Assembly: GCA_033032175.1 (NCBI GenBank)
Contig: CM065317.1
Location: 19,985,279-20,049,278, forward strand
DNA: 64,000 bases
Direction: 5' to 3'
Source: Saturnia japonica
Lineage: Eukaryota > Arthropoda > Insecta > Lepidoptera > Saturniidae
A program made the position numbers and the translations under genes. The notes below the pieces were generated by a model. It had not been told where the DNA came from. It did no database searches and was given only the letters and a program-made list of their open reading frames with translations. This document shows, in pieces, positions 1-10,344 of this stretch. Position 1 is the first letter of the stretch, and every line of letters starts with the position of its first letter.

Positions 1-1604
1 ATAGTTTTAGATATTTTAAAATAATATTAATATCTATTGCAAAAAATATTATCACTACTTTAAAATGCACTAAGTACTTTTAAACGCGGCCGCGAACGTA
101 TTTGCACGCTAAAGTTTGGCCCTCAACATGTCAAAGGTTGCCCATACCTGCCATAGAGTAAAGTAATACATAGAGACAATGACACTGAGTCGCGTACGTC
201 TATTTTAGCGTAGTTTCACTTCCGTAATTTTATAGAACGAAGGTGGTATGCTATCTAGTTGGAGCGCAGCGGAGTCTAATTTTTAATCTAAAGGCCCGTC
301 TTTACGTTCGCCGGCATTTGGCGAATAAACATTAACACGAACGTATAAAGGGCTTATTTGCCTGCATTCGTAATTATTTTCATCCATTCGTCGATATTCG
401 TCCACTTTTCGTCGTTGGGCGGTTTTTGAACACGATTCAAAAGAGTTCGGACAAACATTCATGAAACCCTCTACAGTCTACACATTTGTCCTCTGTCCAT
501 TCTGTTTTCAATCGCAGGACCGGGTCGATGTATTTTTATTGACATTTATAGTGCACTAGCTGTGCCCCACGGTTTCATCCGTGTTCATTTTATAAGACAA
601 ACACCGCAACGCTAATGCACCCGTATAGCCTTAATAATTGTTTCCCCGCAACTACAAATCATATTAATGTGTTTGATATGATGTTATTATTATTATTATA
701 ATTATGTTACAAATGAAACCTCCTAAACTATGTATCCAAATATCATGTTATAAAGAACAAAATTTAACTTCATAAAATTGTCTTTATGTTGTAGCTTTTG
801 TTCATAAGATTTGATATGTCATATCTAAAAATAATCTTCATTAGTCATTTTTTAATTTTTAACAATTATTTGTCACAAAATATCTTATTGTGGCTTACGT
901 ATAAGAGACAGGCATATGTTATTACGATTTTTATTAAATTATATTCTAAGGAACAATAGGTTTGTAGCACATTCTATTTACGTATTATTAACCATTACGC
1001 CAGCGCACGCGGATAAAGCGGTTCGGGATACCTGCCACCTTCGACTTACTTAATAAAAACAATATTTGAGGCAAGGGGAAAGTTGTAACCTAATGTTAGA
1101 TAGCCTATACCATTTCTCGAGGGTCTGGCTATGACATACAAAAATATTTTTTCGAATCCGATTGGTAACTACTAGAGATTAACGTATTTAAACAAACAAA
1201 CGACAAACAAAAATGCTCTTCCGATTTATTATATTAAAAAGTATAAATTACCTGAAAGGAAATATGCCAAATATGGCTTGATGTATTGAAGAAACATACA
1301 AACTTCTTGCAAAGTAGTTTTTTTTTCTTAATTTAAATATAAAATTATCATAATTCTTTTATGTTTTCCAATTTCAATTACCAATTTACGCTGTGTTGCT
1401 GTTTTGTAAAATGGCTGCGGGAACTCTTACAATGTTCCAAACAGCTTATAAGAATGAAACAATACAATTGAAACTCGACTCTACAATTGGTTTTCGCGTT
1501 TTGAAGTTAAATACCAACCTTGTTCTGGGCGTCCCTTATCCTCAAGAACAATTAATACATTTTCAGATAACACTGGAATATCATTAACTTAATTTCAGCG
1601 GATT
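1..1604. other. AT-rich intergenic stretch, no gene recognised
   Basis: I see no convincing coding region. A short motif of the widespread lepidopteran repeat-end type (ctagctgtgccccacggttt) sits near 557. The stretch 1060-1150 (gtaacctaatgttagatagc) resembles, in reverse complement, sequence near 56930-56980, so it is probably an old dispersed repeat. The small open frame at 1393-1587 has no recognisable domain and I do not call it. Confidence 0.5.
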
Positions 1605-1860
1605 AACATGTGTGCGACAACGCACCTGTTAACACCCCGATGTCCACCCGTCCTGTTTCCCTTTGACTTTTTTCTATTCCCTAGGATGAAAAGGGGTTTC
1701 AAAGGAAAACTTTCTTACCGTAGCATAAGTGAAACAAAAATCGTTGAAGGCCAAAAAAGACAGTCAATCAGCGAGTTTCAAAATAATTTTGAACAGTAAA
1801 AAAACGTTGGACAAGTTCAAAAACTCTAATGATAAATACTTTAAAGGCAATCAAGTTTTA
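1605..1860 (+). mobile_element. Mariner-like transposase remnant (C-terminal part)
   Basis: A reading frame at 1608-1799 contains FDFFLFPRMKRGFKGK followed by a SEFQNNFEQ segment. This is the arrangement seen downstream of the third catalytic Asp in mariner transposases (SPDLAPCDFFLFP...LKG, then EFQ..FE.W). The upstream two thirds of the transposase and the inverted repeats are not visible, and stops follow immediately. I infer an old mariner fossil of a different lineage from the copies at 7821 and 62664. Confidence 0.5.
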
Positions 1861-2560
1861 CTGTGAAAATATTGAAAAATGAAAAGGGTTTAAAGGAAGT
1901 CTTGTTACTTTTGGGTCCCCGCAGTATAACCAACAGTAACTTAAACTTTAATATAATTATTCATCACGCTTGATGAACATTTATGTTTTAAAAGTTTTAC
2001 TTCATACTTAGTTTTATATTTTTATCATCTAGCGTGATATTAAGACGATGTGTGAAGACATTATTATGTTTATAAATAAGTATTATTAATGTATGTTGAT
2101 TATTCCATTCATCGAAAGTGAAAATTAAAGGCACGGCCTGCTGAAATGAGATCCACTATCGTTGACCCCTACTGACATCTCTTGGAAGACAATTTTTTTT
2201 TTGGTGAATTGGACCCCTTGCTTTCCACTTTGTGAAACACTGATCTAAAGAGTCGTATTTTGTATGTTCAGAAATTAAATTTGAAAACAATAAAGTATCT
2301 AAATATAATAAAAGTGGAAGTGTACATTTGAAAACACGTCAGCGTCAGCTCTTCGATACAAGGACAACTCTCTTTTGTACAACACGGTTTATTTTCATAT
2401 ACTTATAAATGTTATTATAATAAATTAATCATAACCTATAACAGTGTCGTGTGGTCGTTTGGTGTCACTTCAACGGACAGACTATACAATACAGTCACAG
2501 AGCACAGAGTACATACTTTGTGAAGGGGATAAATATTAATTATTTGTAACTATAGGGTAA
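1861..2560. other. Intergenic, nothing recognised
   Basis: AT-rich DNA with no supported gene. A short (TA)n run lies at about 2568-2584, just beyond the end. Confidence 0.5.
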
Positions 2561-2563
2561 ATC

Positions 2564-3330
2564 GTGTTATATATATATATATATGTATGTACATTTTTAA
2601 GTGCAACTACAGAACAACTATTAAAAAAATTAGTTATTCTGATTTCCTGCGAGACAGAGTTAATTGATTTTACTTACATTTACGCCATTAACTGTGCAAA
2701 TCTTGCAGCCAAATACTTAGTAACTAATATTTCAGTAATCATTGAGAAGCAAACATCTGTAAAAAAAATCTCACGCAAAAATAGGGTCACTAAGCCATGG
2801 ATAACACTTGGAATTTTCCGATGTATTAAAAATTGGACTTACAATCAAGAAAAAGCCCAAGTAATAATATAACAAAAATCACATAAACTCGCTATCGTAA
2901 CTTATACTCTACACTACTTACAAACCTGAAAAAAGAATAGGAAAGAAATAAATTTACTACGGCAAAAATTATCCAAAAGCCACCTGGAATATTATCTAAA
3001 TGTTTAGTTATGAATTGTATTGTCGTCTAACCAGTGTCCAATAAAACTATTAACGAGAGTGCACGCGTTTTATTTCAAGTTATTGATACAACTTGTTTTT
3101 ACAATAACATGATCAAGACAACTATGAATCCTGTTGCAATGATCTAATAATATAGTTATTATATCTCTATATAGATGACCAGCGTTTAGAAAACAAAGAT
3201 GGATTCCTGAATAGTTTGGAACAAATACTTTCTAACAATAAATCGTCTAGAGATATTATTAAAGTCGGTGACATCAATATTGATATATTTCAAAGTAATT
3301 GAAACACGAATGATTATCTCAGTCTGAGTG
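2564..3330 (+). mobile_element. Non-LTR (LINE) retrotransposon remnants
   Basis: The frame at 2564-2872 ends in a RKNRVTKPWITLGIFRCI segment. This resembles the linker between endonuclease and reverse transcriptase in Jockey/CR1-like LINEs (KPWIT.GI..SI). Further LINE-like residues follow to about 3010. At about 3170-3330 a second piece reads IIKVGDINIDIF then TNDYLSL, as in the endonuclease VxGDxN motif region. The endonuclease piece lies downstream of the linker piece, the reverse of the normal order, so these are two fragments or a rearranged copy. Both are dead. Confidence 0.5.
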
Positions 3331-3780
3331 GCAGTTGTAAAGCTCCTTGTTAATAAAGGTGTGTTTTATTTGTAACGGGTGAAAATGAGAAGTGTATACA
3401 CAGTTGTCCCGCTTACGTATATTTTTTTTTTGCATTAGGGTCATACTCAATTGTTGCTAACCGGTGCTGTCTCAGGGAGTGAGACGCATTTCTTATAAAA
3501 AACAGATGAACAAATGCCACAGCAGACAACTCCTGCTCGCATTAGCGAGATAAACTTGTCACATTCGTTACACTTCGTCATAATTGATTTAATACTGATT
3601 GTTCACGTGGTTCCATAAAAAATCAATAGAACACGTTTTGAATAATTTATCACTTTCCGTACGACAGACTCTTACAGTATCAAGAAACTGTCAATAAAAT
3701 GGTCAAAATATTTAAATAATTTAGGGAACAGTTAACAATTAAGAAAATTGAAATGCCTGTTTGTAATGTTAATATAATAG
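3331..3780. other. Intergenic, nothing recognised
   Basis: AT-rich sequence with no supported gene or complete repeat. Confidence 0.4.
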
Positions 3781-4110
3781 ATTTGTACTAAATGCATATG
3801 AAAGTATATGCGGTATCTATAACAAAACACGTATTTAAAAAAAAATTCTATCTGTTTGTCTGTCCAAGTAACCTCCGAAACAGGTTGACTGATTTTAACA
3901 GGACTTTCACTGGAAGAAAGCTAATGTTACAAGAAGCAACTTAGGCTACTTTAATTTTAGAAAAAGAAATAGGGTTCCGCGCAAATAAAAGAGAACTGGT
4001 CACGGTGAATCAATTCGGGCGCTTAAATGGCTTACGCTGATTAAACCATAAGACATATATCAAATTAATGAATAACATAATGTCTATCATTCAGTTTTGG
4101 TTTTTGTTTA
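3781..4110. repeat. Dispersed repeat (shared with 62.2-62.66 kb)
   Basis: Segments such as tatgaaagtatatgcgg, cctccgaaacaggttgac, gggactttcactg-like, and agggttccgcgcaaataaaa recur in the same order at about 62200-62660 with moderate divergence. The tail (ttcgggcgcttaaatggctt) also recurs at 5365 and 56165. I cannot assign it to a superfamily from the sequence alone. Confidence 0.55.
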
Positions 4111-4309
4111 TCTTTTTTTTATTATTTTTTTTTATTAAGTATTATATTTCATTATGATTACGTATTGTTTTGAAAAACCGAACAAATTCCGGAGGTCGGC
4201 GGATAGCAGCTACAAAACAGTTTTTAACTAGAGTAGTTGCTAACGTTTCATTCTTTTGTTTTATATATAATATGTAAGCAAATAAATAAATACAGAATAA
4301 GGAACACCC

Positions 4310-4426
4310 GCAATAAGTATTTTTGTTTTTAAAATAACCGACAGCAGGGGAAGCACGATTCACTCGTATGCCCGATCGACAACATTTGTAGTCCATGCGA
4401 GCGGAGCCACGGGAACGGGCTAGTTA
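4310..4426. repeat. Lepidopteran repeat end (CTAGT-terminated, Helitron-like?)
   Basis: The segment reads through gcccgatcgacaac to cgggaacgggctagttag. The same layout occurs at 16380-16485, ending gcgggcacagctagta. Reverse-oriented starts are at 12910 and 22950. A CTAGT terminus with a GC-rich hairpin just inside is compatible with a Helitron 3' end, but I cannot prove the superfamily. Confidence 0.4.
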
Positions 4427-4556
4427 GTAAATCATTTTTTTTCCTACTAAATGGCGATTTCTTGCACAAACCCAGGATCTCAAATGTGACATCTCGGCGA
4501 CCGTCCGCCTAACAAACTGCACGCAAAGTGGAAACAGAGGTTGCATAGTTGACGTG

Positions 4557-4605
4557 CACTCGCATGTGTGTGTGTGTGCGTGTGTGTGTGCGTTTGTGTG
4601 TTGTA
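4557..4605. repeat. (GT)n-rich microsatellite
   Basis: Imperfect TG/GT dinucleotide run interrupted by gcg and ttt. Confidence 0.8.
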
Positions 4606-4675
4606 TTGGAGGGCTGCTAAGACGTGTGTTATCGTTATGCTTGCAGGGCCAAGTGGTAAGTGAGAGAGCGGCCGC

Positions 4676-4765
4676 GCTCGCCGCCTGCTCGCCGTGTGCT
4701 CGTCGTACGTTCGCCGTGTGCTCGCCGTGCGCTCGCCGTGCGCTCGTCGTACGTTCGCCGTCTAA
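4676..4765. repeat. GC-rich minisatellite-like tandem repeat
   Basis: Imperfect iterations of a ctcgccgtgtgctcgtcgta-like unit of about 10-11 bases. The reading frames crossing it on both strands give Arg/Ala-rich low-complexity protein, which I attribute to the repeat and not to a gene. Confidence 0.6.
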
Positions 4766-5048
4766 CGCCGTAGTGTTTTCCTTTGCTGTCCCGCCGCTCG
4801 ACCGCGCCCAGCCCAATGGATTCCGCCGCATCACTGCGTTCTCAGCAGTATTCCTCAAAAATCCATTTAGTATCGATGTGACATTTCATGTTCTTTTATA
4901 TAAATATCATAATTACATTTATCGACAGAAGCCCAATGGAAAATATTTTTATTTTTATCAAACTTTCGTAATATAATATTTCTTGTGGCATAGTGTATGA
5001 ATGCAAAACTTAAAGTTGTTATTGATGGAAGTACTAGAGGTTGGTCCG

Positions 5049-5081
5049 CGCACCGACCGACCGACCGACCGACCGACGACC
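5049..5081. repeat. (CCGA)n microsatellite
   Basis: About seven copies of the tetranucleotide ccga/gacc in a row. Confidence 0.85.
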
Positions 5082-5159
5082 ACTCGACAAGCTCCCCCAC
5101 CACAAGGCGGTAACGGGAGCACATAACCATTACAGTACATATGTACCTAGTACATCAAG

Positions 5160-5545
5160 CCATAGTATAAAGTAATGTCGCTATCCGCGTTTGTCTGTAT
5201 GTCACCTTACTTCCTCTATAACACGCAACAGATTTTTATACGGTTTTCACTATGATTTAGAGCATTTTTTTACGAAAAGCTTGCATATACAATACATTCT
5301 AATTAAGTGTTTGCATAGTGTAGGGAAAATCCAAGGTTTTGTAATCAAGTCGTCGCAAATGATTTTCGGGCGCTTACATGGCTTACGCTCGGCTTAGGCT
5401 CGGCTTACGCTGGATAAACCTTATGAGATACATCAAAATAATGTATTAAAGAAGTGTATTTCTTCAAAAGTCTATAGAAAAGTCCGCAATAGCTTATTAC
5501 CTATCTTCTAAGGGTGACCCACGGTGATACTTTTTATCTTGAAGA
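5160..5545. repeat. Dispersed repeat (shared with 55.98-56.32 kb)
   Basis: The order of blocks is catagtataaagtaatgtcg, ggttttcactatg, gtaatcaagtcgtc, gggcgcttacatggcttacg, tgagatacatcaaaa. It is repeated at 55985-56320 with substitutions, in the same orientation. An internal ggcttacgctc-type duplication is present at 5375-5410. No coding capacity is seen. Confidence 0.6.
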
Positions 5546-5589
5546 TAATAATTAAAAATATTAGATTATTTGCGAAGTTGTTTCCTTCA

Positions 5590-6370
5590 ATTTAGTCATT
5601 CGCGAGGTCTCATGTTGTATATTGTTCAATAAATACGGTAATATAAATATGGTATCTACCTCAGCTGCTGAACCCCGCAGCAGAATACCGTAAGACATGA
5701 ATTAAGCTATAGAAGAAAGCGAAAGTAGACTAAATTTACAGTGGCCAGCACTTAACTGACGAATCTTACGTACTGCGAATGAAGCAGAGCTTAATCTTCC
5801 CTCCAAAGTTTTAATATGCGGACTCCACTGTCATTTAGAATCAAGCGTAATATCCAAGAAAACGGTACTATCAACTAAGTCTACTAAATTCCCTTCTATC
5901 TTGATACTACTATCAACACGCCGAACATTAGTAAGGTAAATCTCATAAATTTATTTTGTTTGCATTTAACAGTAAATTATTTAGAGCATACCATTCAGAC
6001 ATTGTAACTAAAGTATTATGTAATTGCCTAACCCCATAATATATTCTTTTCACTTTGAATATAAGTGAAGTGTCCTCTGCAAAAAGAACCAAGTCAGTAC
6101 TGTTCTCAGCCTCTTTATAACTACAACATACAAGAAACGAAAACGATCCCAAAATCGAGCCCTGAGGAACAACGATTCTGGCTAACGATCCTGAAGAGGT
6201 TGCCTCATTTATACTTATTTTCTGACAGCGGTCTTTTAGATAAGAGATTAGTAGATTTAGAGAAGTTCCACTTACATTACAAGCTTAAGTATAAGCAGAC
6301 TGTGGTCAACGCAGTCGAAGGAATTTGGGAGAACACAAAATATACCGATTGTATCCTGTGACTCCTCCCC
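5590..6370 (-). mobile_element. LINE reverse transcriptase fragment (Jockey/CR1-like)
   Basis: On the - strand, from about 6190 downwards, I read VVPQGSILGSFSFLV, then LVLFAEDTSLIF (the catalytic YADD box with the first Asp changed to Glu), then NNLLLNANK. The downstream frame contains VFLDITLDSKW, then RLSSASFAVRKIR and FMSYGI. These are the conserved blocks after the catalytic box in Jockey-superfamily LINEs. Frames are interrupted by stops and frameshifts. The first half of the RT, the endonuclease and the poly(A) end are missing, so this is a dead fragment. Confidence 0.75.
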
Positions 6371-6790
6371 TAGGTCCCAAATAAATGATGTGGTTGATTT
6401 CGTGAAACCATACTGCCTACCATCTAAAGTCGAAGTTTAAAACTTATGTAATTTTCCAAGTCTCCGTTTCTCACCTAATTTACATTAAATTAATTTAGAT
6501 GTTTGAAAATTATCAAACAGGACAAATGTTTATAAGTTAAAAATAATTAGCATAATTTATTTCTTTTCCCCTATGTTATACGTTTACGTTTTTTACTTAT
6601 CATAAATCTTAAAATACGTTTTAAGTTTTTCATATATGGAGCTACTCAATGGCTCGCTAACACTAGGACAACCGCGGCCGACCGCCCGGCATGCTTGACA
6701 CCTGATGGCTGATGGCTGACGGACGGACGAACGCTATAGTAATAGTTGAAGGGAGAGTTACAGGCGTCGTGTGTGTGTCTGTGTGTGCAG
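6371..6790. other. Intergenic or intronic sequence before the candidate RGS exon
   Basis: No gene recognised. GC content rises from about 6660. A (GT)n/(TC)n-rich pyrimidine tract leads into the acceptor at 6790. Confidence 0.4.
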
Positions 6791-6880
6791 CCTAGCAGCG
6801 CGGGGCCCTGACGCAGGACCAGGCAAGAAGCCGCGAGAAACGGGACCGCACGAGCCGCTGCTCATCGGCGGAGACGCACC
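6791..6880 (+). CDS. Candidate upstream coding exon of the RGS gene
   Basis: A 90-base GC-rich island in AT-rich DNA is bounded by a good acceptor (gtgtgtgcag) and a consensus donor (gtgagta). One frame is open throughout: one base, 29 codons, two bases, with Pro/Gly-rich residues containing PGKKPRETGPHEPLLIGGD. It leaves a two-base remainder, exactly the phase needed to join the RGS exon at 14864 and give ...DAP-PTLEEIQTW. In vertebrate RZ-type RGS proteins a Cys-rich string precedes the PSLEE block. This exon has no Cys, so it may be an alternative N-terminal exon. There is no homology evidence, only splice signals, phase and composition. Confidence 0.5.
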
Positions 6881-7200
6881 GTGAGTACCATAGCACTGCA
6901 CTTTACTGCATTACACTACGTCATGCCGCGACCTTGCGTGCAAACACCCGAGACGATCGTATGAGTTTGCATTGAAGCGATTGACATTCTGGTTGCAATT
7001 GATGCATGTTACCGGGGCATTAGCCAAGCCAACGCTTGACTCTTTGTTTGTCGCCAAATCGGATATCTCATTGTTGCAAATTGAATATTTTCTTTTCACG
7101 ACAAATGCCATAAAATTATTAAATAGCAAAAACGACTGGATTATTAAAGTATAATTTCTTTGTTAATAATATGTGACAATTTTTTTATTATTTAATCATC
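6881..7200. other. Probable RGS intron, nothing else recognised
   Basis: No gene supported. The short open frames on both strands lack domains. Confidence 0.4.
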
Positions 7201-7216
7201 TCGGGGTCGTGGTAGT

Positions 7217-7332
7217 CTCTCCGCACTCCACACTCCGCACTCCGCACTCCGCACTCCGCACTCCGCACTCAGCACTCCGCACTCCACACTCCGCACTCCG
7301 CACTCCGCACTCCACACTCCACACTCCGCTCG
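7217..7332. repeat. 7-bp minisatellite (CACTCCG)n
   Basis: About 16 tandem copies of cactccg with occasional cactcca and cactcag variants. The Thr/Pro/His-rich frame across it is a by-product of the repeat. Confidence 0.9.
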
Positions 7333-7820
7333 TCACTCAGCTTAGTACTGCGACGCGACTCACTCTCTGATACCTCACTCATCCCTGTACATATAATAAA
7401 ACAGCAAAGAGCCGAAATCTGTAGGTACATTATAGATATTTGAGAAAAAATATTAGAGGGGGTGAGGGGCTTACAATCAAGGACGGGAAAAATTTCGACA
7501 GTTTTTGAAATTATTGTCTGTCTGTCGGTCTGTTAGTTTATATGCCAACCACGCAGAAACTCTGTCACGTTGACAAGCAGCGTATTTAAATAATGCAAAG
7601 ATAATGCCAGTATGAGTAGTGAAACTATGTAAAAACAATACTACAATAAATAATCAATATTAAAGTATTATATTATAATGTTATAAAAAGTTTCAACGTA
7701 AAATAACAAGAACAAAAAAATATTAAATGGCGGGATTCAGTGTTACTGTGTAAATGACAACCAATTTCCCCATGGTTAAAATTTTATTTTTGTCACTAAT
7801 TATATTTTTATGTATTATAA
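7333..7820. other. Intergenic/intronic, nothing recognised
   Basis: AT-rich and without a supported gene. Confidence 0.4.
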
Positions 7821-9040
7821 TAGGTCGGGGAAGAAGTTTCTTCGCATAACGTAGGTATAAACTTGTGATAAAATTTCTTTGGCTGTACTATTTGTATCTG
7901 GCTGGTTTTGGTAACATTAAAAAAAAAGAAAACAAATAGTTGTATCCCGCTATTTTTCATTTGTTTTTCTTTCTGTAAAAATGAGTGAATCTGATGAAGA
8001 AATTCAATACATTTTAAAATATTATTACAAAAAAGGCAAACACGCAACTCAAGCAGCGAAAAAAATTTGTTATGTTTATGAACCTAATGCAGTGTCAGTA
8101 AGAGTAGCACAAAGTTGCTTCAAACGATTTCAGTCCGGAAATTTTGATGTTAAAGATGTACCTCGCTCTGATTGCCCTGTTACGAATTAAAAAGTGGAGC
8201 AAGATCAGCATTTCAGTAGTTACGATGTAACTGAACAACTTGAAATTGACCACAAAACAGTTTTAACCCATTTGAAGAAAGCTGGCTAAACCAAAAAGCT
8301 CGATATTTGGGTGCCACACAAGCTCACTGAAAGAAACCTAATGGACCGTGTACTCATTTGTGATTCATTAAATAGACGTAATAAAACCGAGCCGTTTTGA
8401 AGAGATTGATAACAGGCGATGAAAAGTGGCTCACGTACGACAAGAACGTGTAAAAAAGGTCGGCCAGGCTTTACAGACTGTGGCTAAACCTGAGCTAACT
8501 CGAAATAAGGTGATGCTGTGTGTATGGTGGGACTGGAAGAGCATTGTTCATTATGAGCTTTTACCGGCCGGCAAAACTATCGATTCGGATCTCTATGGCA
8601 ACAACTGATAAGATTAAAGGAAGCAGTTGAGAGAAAGCGGCCGGAATTGAGCAACAGGAAGGGTGTGGTCTTTCGTCACGATAACGCTAGACCACATACA
8701 TCTTTAGCCACTCAGAAAAAATTAAAAGAGTTTGGCTGGGAGGTGTCAGTGCATCCACCATATAGCCCTGACCTTGCCACTTTCAGATTTTCACCTGTTT
8801 CGGTCTTTTCAGGATTCTTTAGGTTCTGTAAGGTTAACATCAAGAGAGGACTGCCAAAACTAATTGTCGCGATTTTTTGATCAGAAGTCCCAAAGTTTCT
8901 ACAGCAAACTCTACCTTCAAAATTGCAGAAAGTCATCGAACAAAACGGCACATATATACTCTAAAGAAATTTAAATAAACTTTGAAAAAAATGTCTTGAG
9001 TTTTCATATAAAAATGCGAAGAAACTTTTTCCCCGAACTA
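7821..9040 (+). mobile_element. Mariner element, nearly full length, inactivated
   Basis: The ends are inverted repeats of about 28 bases: 5' taggtcggggaagaagtttc... and, in reverse, tagttcggggaaaaagtttc.... They are flanked by the TA target dinucleotide. The transposase starts at 7981 (MSESDEEIQYILKYYYKKGK, helix-turn-helix region) and stops at 8188. Conserved mariner blocks continue in broken frames: LITGDEKW near 8405-8425 (first catalytic Asp), HDNARPHTS near 8675-8700 (second Asp) and PPYSPDLA near 8755-8775 (third Asp). I see several stops and frameshifts. The frame change just after SPDLA is shared with the copy at 62664, so it predates the split of these two copies. Family: mariner DD34D. 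Confidence 0.9.
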
Positions 9041-9350
9041 TTATTATGTATTGACGATTACATTTTTACCAACTTCAGAAAAAAAGGATGATCTATAATC
9101 AACGCGTACCTTTGTAATATCGATCAATTTACCTAATAGTATTATTTATGTATATTATTCTATTATATAAAGATATTATTAGTATGTATGTTTGGCTATG
9201 TGTATCCTGGGAACTAGTTGTACTGAACCGATTTTGATGAAACTCTCGGTCGATGAGACATTTTTATTTTAAGCGTTTTTTATTTATTGAAGTTTTATGT
9301 ATTAAAAGTATACTAGTTAAATCTTGCGACTTTTATTACGAGGAAAGGAT
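9041..9350. other. Intergenic/intronic, nothing recognised
   Basis: AT-rich. Contains a phrase near 9190-9250 (ctgaaccgattttgatgaaac) typical of lepidopteran dispersed repeats. Confidence 0.4.
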
Positions 9351-9353
9351 CAA

Positions 9354-9781
9354 CTTCATCATCATCATAATCATTTTAGCCGCAGGACGTCCACTGCTGA
9401 ACATAGACCTCCCCCATAGATCTCCAGAGCGACCCATCTTGTGCGGCCTGCACCCAACGGCTCCCAGTGACCTTTATTATGTCGTCTTTCCATCTAGTGG
9501 GGGACCGTCCTACGCTGCGCTTTCCGGTGCGTGGTCTCCACACGAGAACCTTTCTGCCCCAACGGCCGTCAGTTCTCCGAACTATGTGTCCCGCCCACTG
9601 CCACTTTAACTTGCTAATCCTTTTGGCTATGTCGGTTACCTTAGTTTGTCTACGGATCTCCTCATTTCTGATTCGATCTCGTAGAGAAACACCAAGCATA
9701 GCCCTCTCCATAGCTCGCTGAGCGACCTTGAGCTTTCTTATGAGGCCCACAGTGAGCGACCACGTCTCTGTGCCGTATGCT
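9354..9781 (-). mobile_element. 5'-truncated RTE LINE (3' end with ATC tail)
   Basis: The - strand frame 9750-9376 encodes the RTE C-terminal region: QRAMERAMLGVSLRDRIR, then WAGHIVRRTDGRWGRKV, then PTRWKDDIIKV, ending YVQQWTSCG. It is followed by an irregular (ATC)n tail (9354-9375), as usual for RTE 3' ends. It closely matches the RTE at 38134-39732 and 46129-47457. It begins abruptly at 9781 in mid-ORF, the 5' truncation typical of target-primed reverse transcription. I did not find a clear target-site duplication. Confidence 0.85.
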
Positions 9782-10344
9782 TAGTTTTTAATAAATATTT
9801 TTATTTTATTAATTTTCAATATGCTTGATAGTTCTCGATGTAACTTGTGTTATTTTTAAAGTTTCAAGCTACCACAATACAAATTTTATAAAATTTGGTT
9901 CAAAGGCTTAGCGTAGTCATTATTACTATTATTTTTCCTGTGAATCCTGTTACCTTGACCATTGGACTATAGCAAAGTACTAAAATGCTGCGGAATCCTA
10001 TAGTGTGTACACGGCTTGCTCTTGGTTAGTTTTGCTATTAATATTCAAACCAATTCATGGAAAAGGAGATTGTATGAGTGTCATCGTAAAACCTGCTTTA
10101 TGTGTAAAGGAAATAACTAATAAACGAAATCAGCTGTCAAGGTTACAATATTACTTGATAGGTAAATGAATAATATACAGAGTGGAAAAAAATAACGGGA
10201 CATGGAGGAAAAGTAAAAACTAATGAAGTTATCAAGTTTAAAATAATAATAACTCCATTCACAGATTTTCTAAAAAAAAATATCTATACCGGAAATCGAA
10301 CCAAAAAGAAATGCAAAAAACCGACATACAAAATATTATTGAAC
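9782..10344. other. Intergenic/intronic, nothing recognised
   Basis: AT-rich. No supported gene. Confidence 0.4.

Noticed and set aside
4641..4652. Possible 9-base microexon between cttgcag and gtaagtg
   Set aside because: Splice-like signals flank it by chance-level spacing. There is no phase or homology support linking it to the RGS gene.
4554..4976. 140-codon open frame MHSHVCVC... and overlapping antisense frames
   Set aside because: It runs through a GT microsatellite and a GC minisatellite. Composition explains the openness on both strands and no domain is visible.
7217..7332. CRISPR-like array
   Set aside because: The units are contiguous 7-mers without spacers, in an animal genome.
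7173..7370. Open frame in the CACTCCG repeat
   Set aside because: Translation of a 7-bp tandem repeat, which is open in several frames.
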